Positions 32,729 through 41,422 of a stretch of DNA of 64,000 nt are shown one piece after another. Made by a program: the position numbers and the translations under genes. Source of the stretch: Pontitalea aquivivens (GTDB lineage: Bacteria > Pseudomonadota > Alphaproteobacteria > Rhodobacterales > Rhodobacteraceae); assembly GCF_046507575.1 (NCBI RefSeq), contig NZ_JBKFEY010000014.1:10812-74811 (forward strand). The letters are read 5' to 3'. The notes beneath the pieces were generated by a model. That model searched no databases and had not been told where the DNA came from. It saw nothing but the letters and a program-made list of their open reading frames with translations. The stretch's first letter is position 1, and each line of letters opens with the position of its first letter.

Positions 32729-34330
32729 TTAGCTGTCCACGCCCGGCAATTCCACCCCGGCCCGGGCCAGCGCGTCGAAAAGCGCACCGTCCCGCCCATA
32801 GATGTCACGCCGGTATTCGATCCGCCCGCGCGGCGTGGGCCAGGCGGTGTAATAGACCAGATGCACCGGAACGGGGCGGTCCAGCATCACCGTGGTTTCG
32901 CGCCCGGTGTTCAGGTGGCGGCGGAATTCCCCCTGCGGATCGGGACTTTGCGCCCCCAGCAGCACATAGGCCAGATCGAAGGGCTGCCCCACCCGCACGC
33001 AGCCATGCGAAAACGCCCGCACCTCACGATCAAACAAGGATTTCGACGGTGTATCATGCAGATAGATGTTGTACTTGTTAGGGAACATGAACTTCACCAG
33101 CCCCAGCGCATTGCCGTCCGAAGGCGGTTGTTTCATCTGGAACGGAAAGCTGCGTTCGGTATAGGCGGCAAAGTTGATCGCAGACCGCGGCACGACCCGG
33201 CCACGGCTGTCGATGATGTTGATATGCCCCGCCGCATTGGGGTTGCGCTTCATCATCGGCAGATATTCCTTGACCGTGATGGAACGCGGCACGTTCCAGG
33301 TGGGATTGACCACCATATATTCCATCTGGTCGGAAAATTCCGGGGTGCGCCGGTCGGTCCTGGTTTCACCCACCACGGTCACCGATTCAAAGCTGACCTT
33401 GCCGTCATCCACCACCCGGACCGAAAAATCGGTGATGTTGACCCAGATGTGGCGGGCGCCAAGATCCACCCCGTTCATCCAGCGCAGGCGTTCCAGCGCC
33501 ACGGTCACCGCCTTCAGCCGATCCTGCGGCGGGCGGTTGATCTCGGCCAGGGTGCCCTCACCGGCGACGCCATCGGGGGTCAGCCCATGGTCGATCTGAA
33601 ACTGCTGCACGGCCTTCTGGATCGAGGCGTCGAAACTGGCCACGGCGGACCGCGGCAGATAGCCCATCGCCACCAGCCGGTCACGCAGCGCGACCACCGC
33701 GGGCCCGCTGTCGCCCGGCCGCAGGGGCCTGGCGGGCACCGGCGCGCCCCAGCCGCCGCGCGCGATGACCGCAGCCAGGTCCAGCCGCGCCTTCATCAAC
33801 TGGGCATATTGCGGCGCCGATGGCACCAGCGCGCGGAAAAACGCATCGGGGTCCGCGACCGCGAACCGGTTCAGCAGGTCCAGCGGATCGGGACGCGCGA
33901 TGTCACGCACGATGCCGCTGTCGACCGTCGCGGGGTCCAGCACGCCCGACTGCATGTCGCGCGCATAGGCCAGAAAGGCGCCCGACATCGCCGCCTCCAG
34001 CATCCCGCGTTCGCGTTCCGACCGGATCGTGGCAAAGCGCGCGCGCAACCCGGCCGCGTCATAGCGTGCCACGGGCAGGCCATGATGCACCGCCTGATCC
34101 AGCGCGGCAAAGAACGCCGCGCGGCGGGCCGAATCCTCGGCCCCGGTCCAGATCGGCGCATGGCCGCGCGCGGTGTAGAACGCCTGCAGCGCCGGATCGG
34201 CCAGGGCCCTTTCGGCCAGACCTTGGGCAAAGACCGGCAGTTCCTGCGCGGCGGAACTGACCGCCCCGCCCGCCGCCGCCAGCACCGCCGCCGCCGCAAC
34301 CCACGCCCGAAGCCGCCGAACCTGGCCCAT
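32729..34330 (-). CDS. L,D-transpeptidase (YkuD) with peptidoglycan-binding domain
   Basis: 533 residues with a signal peptide (AWVAAAAVLAAAGGAVSSAA). A scaffold region with LPVARYDAAGLRARF is followed by a PG-binding-1 domain (LRPGDSGPAVVALRDRL ... VQQFQIDHGLTPDG) and a YkuD domain with the catalytic cysteine in FSHGCVRVGQP. It forms 3-3 crosslinks in peptidoglycan or attaches proteins, in the periplasm; the architecture matches the YcbB/LdtD type. ATG at 34330 (MGQVRRL) chosen; the in-frame sequence further upstream is not protein-like. Divergent from the DUF882 gene, another cell-wall protein. Confidence 0.92.
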   Translation of the reverse strand: MGQVRRLRAWVAAAAVLAAAGGAVSSAAQELPVFAQGLAERALADPALQAFYTARGHAPIWTGAEDSARRAAFFAALDQAVHHGLPVARYDAAGLRARFATIRSERERGMLEAAMSGAFLAYARDMQSGVLDPATVDSGIVRDIARPDPLDLLNRFAVADPDAFFRALVPSAPQYAQLMKARLDLAAVIARGGWGAPVPARPLRPGDSGPAVVALRDRLVAMGYLPRSAVASFDASIQKAVQQFQIDHGLTPDGVAGEGTLAEINRPPQDRLKAVTVALERLRWMNGVDLGARHIWVNITDFSVRVVDDGKVSFESVTVVGETRTDRRTPEFSDQMEYMVVNPTWNVPRSITVKEYLPMMKRNPNAAGHINIIDSRGRVVPRSAINFAAYTERSFPFQMKQPPSDGNALGLVKFMFPNKYNIYLHDTPSKSLFDREVRAFSHGCVRVGQPFDLAYVLLGAQSPDPQGEFRRHLNTGRETTVMLDRPVPVHLVYYTAWPTPRGRIEYRRDIYGRDGALFDALARAGVELPGVDS

Positions 34331-34628
34331 GATCACCCCAAACTGCCGATTTCCCTGAAATTTCAGTTTCCTTGAATTCGGGCACCCTGTCCAGACCGGC
34401 CCCACCGCTGGCCCCCGATTGCCACGCGACCGCCAGGTTTCGATGCTGCGGCGCAACAGATGCCTGGATTTCAGCAAAATACCGCCGATCGGGCTGGTCT
34501 TCGCTGGAATGGCGCAAATCAAAGGTTGGTCTGAGAATCGCTCTGTGTCATAAACTTCGCATCCGCCGGGGGTAACCCGGCAGAGCCGCCGAACCGGGCG
34601 GCAGGAACTGGCAGGACAGGCGAACGGA

Positions 34629-35189
34629 ATGAGCATGACGACGATCTCCCGGCGCGGGTTGCTTGGCGCCTTTGCGGCGACCATGATCACGGCAGCCCCC
34701 ACGGCATCCAACGCATTCGGCTTTCTGAAAGGCGCAGGCGACATCCGGCGCATCCGGATGTATTCGGGCCGCACCGGCGAAAGCCTGGACACCGTCTATT
34801 GGATCGAGGGCGACTACATCAAGGAAGCCCTGGCCGAGATCAACCACTTCATGCGCGACTGGCGCACGAATGAGGTTACGCGCATCGATCCCCGCACCAT
34901 CGACATCGCCGCCGCGGCGCATCGGCTGATGGATGTAAGCGAACCCTACATGATGCTGTCGGGCTACCGTTCGCCCAAGACCAATTCGATGCTGCGCTCG
35001 CGCTCGGGCGGGGTGGCCAAGAACTCGCTGCACATGAAGGGCCAGGCCGCCGACCTGCGGCTGAAGTCGCGTTCGGTCGGGCAGATGTATCAGGCGGCCG
35101 CGGCCTGCAAGGCGGGCGGCGTCGGCAAATATTCGCGCTCGAATTTCGTTCATATGGATTGCGGCCCGATCCGCACCTGGGGCGGTTGA
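34629..35189 (+). CDS. DUF882 (YcbK-like, M15-type) periplasmic protein
   Basis: 186 residues with a twin-arginine signal (SRRGLLGAFAATMITAAPTA). The DUF882/peptidase M15 core has the metal-site pattern: histidine in NSLHMKGQAADLRL with the following aspartate, and the C-terminal NFVHMDCGPIR. Such proteins are presumed to be murein endopeptidases or carboxypeptidases. It is divergent from an L,D-transpeptidase gene, and this pairing is common (ycbB-ycbK in E. coli). Followed by a strong terminator. Confidence 0.9.
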   Translation: MSMTTISRRGLLGAFAATMITAAPTASNAFGFLKGAGDIRRIRMYSGRTGESLDTVYWIEGDYIKEALAEINHFMRDWRTNEVTRIDPRTIDIAAAAHRLMDVSEPYMMLSGYRSPKTNSMLRSRSGGVAKNSLHMKGQAADLRLKSRSVGQMYQAAAACKAGGVGKYSRSNFVHMDCGPIRTWGG

Positions 35190-35209
35190 CCCCCCTGGCA
35201 GATGCCCCC

Positions 35210-35235
35210 AAAGCGCCGCTTTCGCGGCGCTTTTT
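35210..35235 (+). terminator. Terminator after the DUF882 gene
   Basis: AAAGCGCCGC / GCGGCGCTTT, a 10-bp stem with TTTC loop and a T run, 20 bp beyond the stop. A textbook rho-independent terminator. Confidence 0.9.
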
Positions 35236-35309
35236 CAATTGGCGACCAGACATCAAGACGGCAGAACCCGCCCCGCAACAACGCTATCCATTGGATCGGA
35301 ATGGGAAAT

Positions 35310-35386
35310 TGGCGCACCCGACAGGATTCGAACCTGTGACCTTCGCCTTCGGAGGGCGACACTCTATCCAGCTGAGCTACGGGTGC
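35310..35386 (-). tRNA. tRNA-Arg (anticodon CCG)
   Basis: 77 nt including an encoded CCA. The acceptor stem is GCACCCG/CGGGTGC; the D arm contains AGCTCAGCTGGATAGAG; the anticodon arm is TCGCC-CTCCGAA-GGCGA, giving anticodon CCG; the T arm is ACAGGTTCGAATCCTGT. It reads CGG, an arginine codon common in this genome. It lies between the DUF882 terminator and sufS. Confidence 0.97.
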
Positions 35387-35480
35387 AGCACGTTGCCTCT
35401 ATAGCCAGCTTTGCGCGGGGCTGCAATGGGGTCCGGACGGATCTTGGGGCCCATGACGCCGTTGCCTGGCCGCGTCGGGA

Positions 35481-36701
35481 TCAGCCAAACAGATCGTGGC
35501 ACAATTCCAGCGCTGAAATCAGCGCATCGACCTCGGCCCGGGTATTATACATCGCGAAAGAGGCCCGCGCCGTCGCCGACAGGCCCAGATGCTGCATCAG
35601 AGGCATCGCGCAATGTGTGCCCGCGCGCACCGCGATGCCGCGCTTGTCCAGCACGGTCGAGATGTCATGCGCATGGGCCGCCCCCGCCAGCGTCAGCGAA
35701 AAGATCGCGCCGCGCTGCGGGGCCGCGCCCTGAACCTTCAGCCAGTTCAGCCCCTTGAACCGGTCCAGCGCGTAATCACGCAGGTCCGCCTCATGCGCGG
35801 CAATCTTGTCCATGCCGACGCCCATCAGATAGTCCAGCGCCACGCCCAGCCCGATCTGCTGCACGATGCCCGGTGTGCCGGCCTCAAACCGCATCGGCGG
35901 GCGGGCATAGGTGACGCTGTCGCGCGTGACCGTGTCGATCATGTCGCCGCCGCCCAGGAAGGGGCGCATCTCCTCCATCCTCTCCTGCCGGATGAAGATC
36001 GCGCCGGAACCACTTGGCCCGTATAGCTTATGTCCGGTGATCGCATAGAAATCGCAGCCGATCGCGGCCACATCCACCGGCATGTGAACCGCCGCCTGCG
36101 AGCCATCGACCAGAACCGGAACCCCCGCCGCCCGCGCGCCCTTGCAGATCGCCGCGACATCGACCAGCGTGCCCAGAACGTTCGACATATGCGTGACCGC
36201 CACCAGCCGCGTGCGCGGGCCGATCGCGGCCAGCACCTTCGCCGGGTCCAGCGACCCGTCAGCTTCGGGTTCCACCCATTTCAGCACAACGCCCTGCCGT
36301 TCGCGCAGGAAATGCCAAGGCACGATATTGGCGTGATGTTCCAGCACCGACAGAACGATTTCATCGCCCGCCTGCAGCCGCGGCGCGGCCCAGCCATAGG
36401 ACACCAGGTTGATCGCCTCGGTCGTGCCCGAGGTAAAGACGATCTCCTCGGCCGAGGGCGCGTTCAGAAAGCGCGCGATGATGCCGCGCACGGCCTCATA
36501 CTTTTCGGTGGCGAGGTTCGAAAGATAGTGCAAGCCCCTGTGAACATTGGCATATTCTTCGGCGTAGCCGCGCGTCACCGCCTCGATCACGCAGGCGGGC
36601 TTTTGCGCCGATGCGCCATTGTCCAGATAGACCAGCGGCTTGCCATTCACCGTGCGGCTAAGGATCGGGAAATCGGCGCGGATCTTGGCAACGTCATACA
36701 T
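35481..36701 (-). CDS. sufS: Cysteine desulfurase SufS
   Basis: 406 residues, class II PLP-dependent desulfurase. K225 in TGHKLYGPSG binds PLP; C364 in RAGTHCAMPL is the persulfide cysteine. It supplies sulfur to the SufBCD scaffold. It is the last gene of the iscR-to-sufS cluster, behind two Yip1 membrane-protein genes, with a 22-bp gap. No sufE or sufU is adjacent; the operon instead starts with a second, IscS-like desulfurase. Confidence 0.96.
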   Translation of the reverse strand: MYDVAKIRADFPILSRTVNGKPLVYLDNGASAQKPACVIEAVTRGYAEEYANVHRGLHYLSNLATEKYEAVRGIIARFLNAPSAEEIVFTSGTTEAINLVSYGWAAPRLQAGDEIVLSVLEHHANIVPWHFLRERQGVVLKWVEPEADGSLDPAKVLAAIGPRTRLVAVTHMSNVLGTLVDVAAICKGARAAGVPVLVDGSQAAVHMPVDVAAIGCDFYAITGHKLYGPSGSGAIFIRQERMEEMRPFLGGGDMIDTVTRDSVTYARPPMRFEAGTPGIVQQIGLGVALDYLMGVGMDKIAAHEADLRDYALDRFKGLNWLKVQGAAPQRGAIFSLTLAGAAHAHDISTVLDKRGIAVRAGTHCAMPLMQHLGLSATARASFAMYNTRAEVDALISALELCHDLFG

Positions 36702-36723
36702 GACAGGCTCCTGTAGTCCCGCG

Positions 36724-37314
36724 CTATGCGGGGACGGGGAAAATTCCGAACGACATCAAGACGATGCCGAATACAAGCGCGCTGCCAATGAAGATCCCGA
36801 CCACCGCCAGCGCGACCAGCGCCAGATTGGTAAAGCCATGCAGCGCCGCGGTGAAGCGGACCAAAAGCCAGCCCATCAGCCCCAGCAACACCATCGTCAG
36901 CACCATGCCGACCATCGGGAACAGAAACATCAGCACGAATTGCACCATCTGCCCGACGATCAGGACGAATTCCATCCAGACCACCAGCAAAAGCGCATCG
37001 GCGAATGTGCCGCGCCCGCCCATGCGCCGGCCAAAGAAGGCAATCGCCCAGGCGCCATAGACCAGCAGCGCCCCCTGCATCAGCGCCAGAACCACCGGCG
37101 ATGCCGCCGAAACCCGGATCTGCCCACCCGTAGCCAGCGCCAGCGCCATCTGCGACAGCGTCGCCAGCGCCGCCGACAGCACCATGACGATGGCCAGCCC
37201 CAGGATGCGCCCTTGCATCGGCACGCCCAGCCCCAGCAGTCGCGCCACCGCCCCGTTCGGGTCCAGAACCGACTGGCGGATCAGATCCAGCAGAACCGAA
37301 AACCGCAGCTCCAT
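36724..37314 (-). CDS. Yip1-family membrane protein (suf operon, second)
   Basis: 196 residues with about five membrane helices and the Yip1-like pattern MELRFSVLLDLIRQSVLDPNGA at the N terminus. The bacterial family has no assigned biochemical role. It starts exactly where the preceding Yip1-like gene stops (TGATG) and is followed by sufS, so it is translated as part of the Fe-S operon. The ATG at 37314 was chosen; the frame continues upstream but inside the neighbouring gene. Confidence 0.78.
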   Translation of the reverse strand: MELRFSVLLDLIRQSVLDPNGAVARLLGLGVPMQGRILGLAIVMVLSAALATLSQMALALATGGQIRVSAASPVVLALMQGALLVYGAWAIAFFGRRMGGRGTFADALLLVVWMEFVLIVGQMVQFVLMFLFPMVGMVLTMVLLGLMGWLLVRFTAALHGFTNLALVALAVVGIFIGSALVFGIVLMSFGIFPVPA

Positions 37315-37820
37315 CAGGCACCTCCGCCGGGATGTTCGAATTCCGCCACGCGCAGCGCCGCAAGCCAGATCGCGGCAAAGACCACGCCCACCGCAGCGCT
37401 GACAAAGGTCAGCTGCGCGCCCGCGCCGATGAACCCCGCCACCAGCCCCTGCAACAGCATCAGCGGCGAGGCCGCCAGCAGTGCCCAGAACAGCGCCAGC
37501 CGCGCGCCGTAAAAGCTGCCACGCCCGCCAAAAAACGCGCGCGCGATGACATGGCTGGCCCCCGCCAGCAGATAGAACGCCGGCAACGCCGCCAGCGCCG
37601 CCAGCCCCGTGCCCAGCATCAGCCCCGTCAGGGGCTGATCCGGGTCCAGATGCGCGATGCGCGACAGGCGCGGCCATTGCGCGACAAAGATCACCGCCAG
37701 CGCCGCCAGCAGGATCGACAGCGCCCAGGGCTCGGACCGGCCCCGCGCCAGAAGGCCGCGCATCACCGCGCGCGGTGCGCGATAGCTGCGCAGGATGTCA
37801 TCGGTGGCCGACATGGGCAC
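37314..37820 (-). CDS. Yip1-family-like membrane protein (suf operon, first)
   Basis: 168 residues, four or five hydrophobic helices, N terminus MPMSATDDILRSYRAPRAVM. Topology and size resemble the neighbouring Yip1-family protein, suggesting an old duplication or a two-component membrane complex. It directly follows sufD (stop at 37821) and overlaps the next gene by one base. The function is unknown; possible links are membrane placement of the Suf machinery or simple co-transcription. ATG at 37814 is an equally possible start. Confidence 0.72.
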   Translation of the reverse strand: MPMSATDDILRSYRAPRAVMRGLLARGRSEPWALSILLAALAVIFVAQWPRLSRIAHLDPDQPLTGLMLGTGLAALAALPAFYLLAGASHVIARAFFGGRGSFYGARLALFWALLAASPLMLLQGLVAGFIGAGAQLTFVSAAVGVVFAAIWLAALRVAEFEHPGGGA

Positions 37821-39095
37821 CTAGCCGCGATGCCGGGACAGCCAGGCCTCCAGCCGCGCGACGATCTCGGCCTGGATATCCTCATCCTCGATCTCGGCGA
37901 TGGTATCGGCCAGGAAGGACAGCACCAGAAGCGCCACCGCCTCTTCCTGCGGCACCCCGCGCGAACGCAGATAAAACAGCGCCGTTTCATCCAGCGCGCC
38001 GGTGGTCGATCCGTGGCTGCACTTCACGTCATCGGCATAGATTTCCAGTTCGGGCTTGGCCAGGAACTGGCTGTCGTCATCCAGCAGCAACGACTGGCTG
38101 ATCTGATAGCCGTCGGTCTTCTGCGCGCCGGGCTTGACCAGGATCTTGCCCTGGAAGGTGCCCACCGCGCCGTGTTTCAGCACCTTCTTGAACACCTGCC
38201 GGCTTTCGCCGCGTTCGGCGCCGTGGGTGATGAAGACCGTGTCGTCATGGTGGAACGCGCCGGTCGCGCCATCGCCAAGGGCGGCGCCCGCGACATGGGC
38301 CACGGCATCGTCGCCCGCGATGTCGATCACGCATTCATTGCGCGTCAGAACGCCATTGGCGGTCAGCGTGAAGCTTTTGAACAGCGCACCCGCCGCGACG
38401 CGCGTGAACAGATGCGTCACCGCCCGGCGCTGATGATCGCGCCCCTGCACGCGAATGTGGTGAAAGCGCCCGCCCTCGGCCACATCGACCTCAATCACCT
38501 TGTTGAAGCGTGCGCCCGCCGGGCCCGATTCCAGAAGCGTCAGCTCGGCGCCCGGCTCGATCTTCACCAGATGGTGCAGGATCGGGTCGGAAATCTCTGA
38601 TTCATGGATATAAATCAGGTGCACCGGCTTGGCCGCCCGGGCCGTTGCGCGGATCAGGATGCCATCCGTCGCGGCCGCCGTGTTCAGCGCCGCGAACGGG
38701 CGCGCCACCGGGGTCTGGCCCGCGGTTTCCAGCGTGCCGTACAGCCCGTTGGCCCAGGACAGATCCGGCGCATCGGCCAGACGCAGGATTTCCACCCCGG
38801 CCAGCACCGGATCATCGGATGCCGCCGCGTCAAAGACGCCATCGACAAAGACCAGCTTCACCCGGTCCAGCGCATCGAACAGCGGCGCCTCATCGCTGGC
38901 ATCGAACACCTGCGCAACGGGCGCCGCCCCGGCGTTCAGCGTCGCCGGATCGGTGTAGCGCCAGTATTCGTCGCGCCGGTCCGGCAGGCCGATCGCCCGC
39001 AGGCGCGCCAGCGCATCCGTCCGCGCCGCGCCGAAGCCCGGCCCCGTTTCCAGCGCATCCAGCCGCGCGCCGGCCTTTGCCTGGGGCACCGCCAT
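37821..39095 (-). CDS. sufD: Fe-S assembly scaffold protein SufD
   Basis: 424 residues. The SufBD core domain, a right-handed beta helix, is recognisable from VHLIYIHESEISDPILHHLVKIE through the conserved DVKCSHGSTTGALDETALFYLRSRG. SufD assembles with SufB and SufC into the scaffold complex and is needed for iron acquisition. ATG at 39095 overlaps the sufC stop by one base; a GTG one codon upstream is also possible. Confidence 0.96.
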   Translation of the reverse strand: MAVPQAKAGARLDALETGPGFGAARTDALARLRAIGLPDRRDEYWRYTDPATLNAGAAPVAQVFDASDEAPLFDALDRVKLVFVDGVFDAAASDDPVLAGVEILRLADAPDLSWANGLYGTLETAGQTPVARPFAALNTAAATDGILIRATARAAKPVHLIYIHESEISDPILHHLVKIEPGAELTLLESGPAGARFNKVIEVDVAEGGRFHHIRVQGRDHQRRAVTHLFTRVAAGALFKSFTLTANGVLTRNECVIDIAGDDAVAHVAGAALGDGATGAFHHDDTVFITHGAERGESRQVFKKVLKHGAVGTFQGKILVKPGAQKTDGYQISQSLLLDDDSQFLAKPELEIYADDVKCSHGSTTGALDETALFYLRSRGVPQEEAVALLVLSFLADTIAEIEDEDIQAEIVARLEAWLSRHRG

Positions 39096-39850
39096 CACTG
39101 CGCCTCCGCCAGAATGTCGGCATAGCCGTTCTGTTCAACCTCAAGCGCCAGTTCCGGCCCGCCGGTGCGAATGATGCGGCCATCGGCCATGATATGCACC
39201 ACATCGGGTTTGATGTGGTCCAGAAGCCGCTGATAATGCGTGATTACCAGGAAAGACCGCCCCGCATCGCGCAGCGCGTTCACGCCATCGGCCACCAGCT
39301 TCATCGCGTCAACGTCCAGCCCGGAATCGGTTTCATCCAGGATGCACATCTTCGGTTCCAGCATCGCCATCTGCAGGATCTCGTTGCGCTTCTTTTCCCC
39401 GCCCGAGAACCCCACGTTCACCGGCCGTTTCAGCATCTCGGCGTCGATCTTCAGCGTCCTGGCCTTTTCGCGCACCGCCTTCAGGAATTCCCCGGCCGAC
39501 AGTTCGTCCTGCCCGCGCGCCTTGCGCTGCGCGTTCACCGCAGTGCGCAGGAAGGTCATGTTGCCGACACCCGGAATTTCGACCGGGTACTGAAAGGCCA
39601 GAAACAGGCCCGCCGCGGCGCGTTCCTCGGGCTCCATCTCCAGCAGGTCGGCGCCTTCCAGCGTGGCGTCGCCCTCGGTCACCTCATAGCCGTCGCGGCC
39701 CGACAGAACATAGGACAGCGTCGATTTGCCGGACCCGTTCGGCCCCATGATCGCATGGACCTTGCCCGGTTCGACCGTCAGGTTGACCCCTTTCAGGATC
39801 TGCTTGTCCTCATCTTCAAGTTTGACGTGCAGGTTTTTGATTTCCAACAT
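39095..39850 (-). CDS. sufC: Fe-S assembly ATPase SufC
   Basis: 251 residues, ABC-type ATPase. Walker A GPNGSGKSTL near residue 36, signature NVGFSGGEKKRNEILQ and Walker B CILDETDSGLDVDA are all present. SufC powers conformational changes of SufBCD during cluster formation; it is soluble and not a transporter. It lies between sufB (18 bp upstream) and sufD. Confidence 0.97.
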   Translation of the reverse strand: MLEIKNLHVKLEDEDKQILKGVNLTVEPGKVHAIMGPNGSGKSTLSYVLSGRDGYEVTEGDATLEGADLLEMEPEERAAAGLFLAFQYPVEIPGVGNMTFLRTAVNAQRKARGQDELSAGEFLKAVREKARTLKIDAEMLKRPVNVGFSGGEKKRNEILQMAMLEPKMCILDETDSGLDVDAMKLVADGVNALRDAGRSFLVITHYQRLLDHIKPDVVHIMADGRIIRTGGPELALEVEQNGYADILAEAQ

Positions 39851-39868
39851 TTCTTTATCCCGTATCCG

Positions 39869-41392
39869 TTACCCGACCGAGCCTTCCAGGCTGATCGCGA
39901 CAAGGCTTTGCGCCTCCATGGCGAATTCCATCGGCAGCGCCTGCAGCACCTCGCGGCAGAAGCCGTTGACCACCAGCGCCACCGCCTCTTCCTCATCCAT
40001 GCCGCGGGCGCGGCAGTAGAACAGCTGATCGTCATCCACCTTGGATGTCGTCGCTTCATGCTCGACCCGGCTCGAGTTGTTCTTGACCTCGATATAGGGC
40101 ACCGTATGCGCGCCGCACTGATCGCCGATCAGCAGGCTGTCGCACTGGGTATAGTTGCGGCTGTTCTTGGCCTTGGGATGCATCGTCACCAGACCGCGAT
40201 AGGTATTCTGCGCGCGTCCCGCGGAAATTCCTTTCGAAACAATGCGTGACCGGGTGTTCTTGCCAAGATGGATCATCTTGGTCCCGGTATCGGCCTGCTG
40301 GCAGTTGTTGGCGATGGCGATCGAATAGAATTCACCCTGGCTGGCTTCGCCGCGCAGGATGCAGGACGGATATTTCCAGGTGATCGCCGATCCGGTTTCC
40401 ACCTGCGTCCACATCACCTTGGCCCGGTCACCCCGGCAATCGGCGCGCTTGGTGACAAAGTTGTAGATGCCGCCACGGCCTTCCTCATCGCCCGGATACC
40501 AGTTCTGGACGGTGGAATATTTCACCTCGGCATCGTCAAGGATGACGATTTCCACCACCGCTGCATGCAGCTGGTGGGTTTCGCGCTTGGGCGCGGTGCA
40601 GCCTTCCAGATAGCTGACATAGCTGCCCTTGTCGGCGATGATCAGCGTGCGTTCGAACTGTCCGGTGTTTTCGGCATTGATGCGGAAATAGGTCGAAAGC
40701 TCCATCGGGCAGCGCACGCCCGGCGGGATATAGACAAAGGACCCATCGGAAAACACCGCCGAATTCAGCGTGGCAAAGAAGTTGTCGGTCTGCGGCACGA
40801 CACTGCCCAGATATTTCTTCACCAGTTCGGGATGTTCCTTGATCGCCTCGGAAATCGAACAGAAGATCACACCCGCCCTGGCCAGTTCCTCCTTGAAGGT
40901 CGTGCCCACGGACACCGAATCGAAAACCGCGTCGACCGCGACCTTGCGCGCATCCGCCGCGATGCCTTCGGCACCCTCGACCCCTGCCAGGATCATCTGC
41001 TCCTTCAGCGGGATGCCCAGCTTTTCATAGGTGGCCAGCAGCTTGGGGTCGACCTCATCCAGGCTTTTGGGCTTTTCGGCCATGCTTTTGGGCTTGGCGT
41101 AATAATACTGATCCTGATAGTCGATCGCGGGATAGTTGAGCATCGCCCACCGCGGCTCTTCCATCGTCTGCCAGCGCCGGAATGCCTGAAGCCGCCATTC
41201 GGTCATCCAGTCGGGCTCGCCGTTCTTTTCCGAGATCAGCCGAACGATATCCTCGTTCACGCCCTTGGGGGCGTATTCCATCTCGATCTCGGTTTCCCAA
41301 CCGTATTTGTAGCTGCCCATGTTCTGGACGGTCTCGACCGTCTCGCGGTCCACGCCCTCACGGACTTCCAGTTCCTGATCCACCTGCGTCAC
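39869..41392 (-). CDS. sufB: Fe-S assembly scaffold protein SufB
   Basis: 507 residues, the alphaproteobacterial long form. The motifs VRCPMELSTYFRINAENTGQFERT and the C-terminal SRVEHEATTSKVDDDQLFYCRARGM are highly conserved in SufB. It is the sulfur-accepting scaffold on which nascent [4Fe-4S] clusters form, with SufC and SufD. Preceded by an IscS-like desulfurase gene (30 bp gap). Confidence 0.97.
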   Translation of the reverse strand: MTQVDQELEVREGVDRETVETVQNMGSYKYGWETEIEMEYAPKGVNEDIVRLISEKNGEPDWMTEWRLQAFRRWQTMEEPRWAMLNYPAIDYQDQYYYAKPKSMAEKPKSLDEVDPKLLATYEKLGIPLKEQMILAGVEGAEGIAADARKVAVDAVFDSVSVGTTFKEELARAGVIFCSISEAIKEHPELVKKYLGSVVPQTDNFFATLNSAVFSDGSFVYIPPGVRCPMELSTYFRINAENTGQFERTLIIADKGSYVSYLEGCTAPKRETHQLHAAVVEIVILDDAEVKYSTVQNWYPGDEEGRGGIYNFVTKRADCRGDRAKVMWTQVETGSAITWKYPSCILRGEASQGEFYSIAIANNCQQADTGTKMIHLGKNTRSRIVSKGISAGRAQNTYRGLVTMHPKAKNSRNYTQCDSLLIGDQCGAHTVPYIEVKNNSSRVEHEATTSKVDDDQLFYCRARGMDEEEAVALVVNGFCREVLQALPMEFAMEAQSLVAISLEGSVG

Positions 41393-41422
41393 TTCCGTTC
41401 ATCCTTCCTGCGGAACCCGCGT

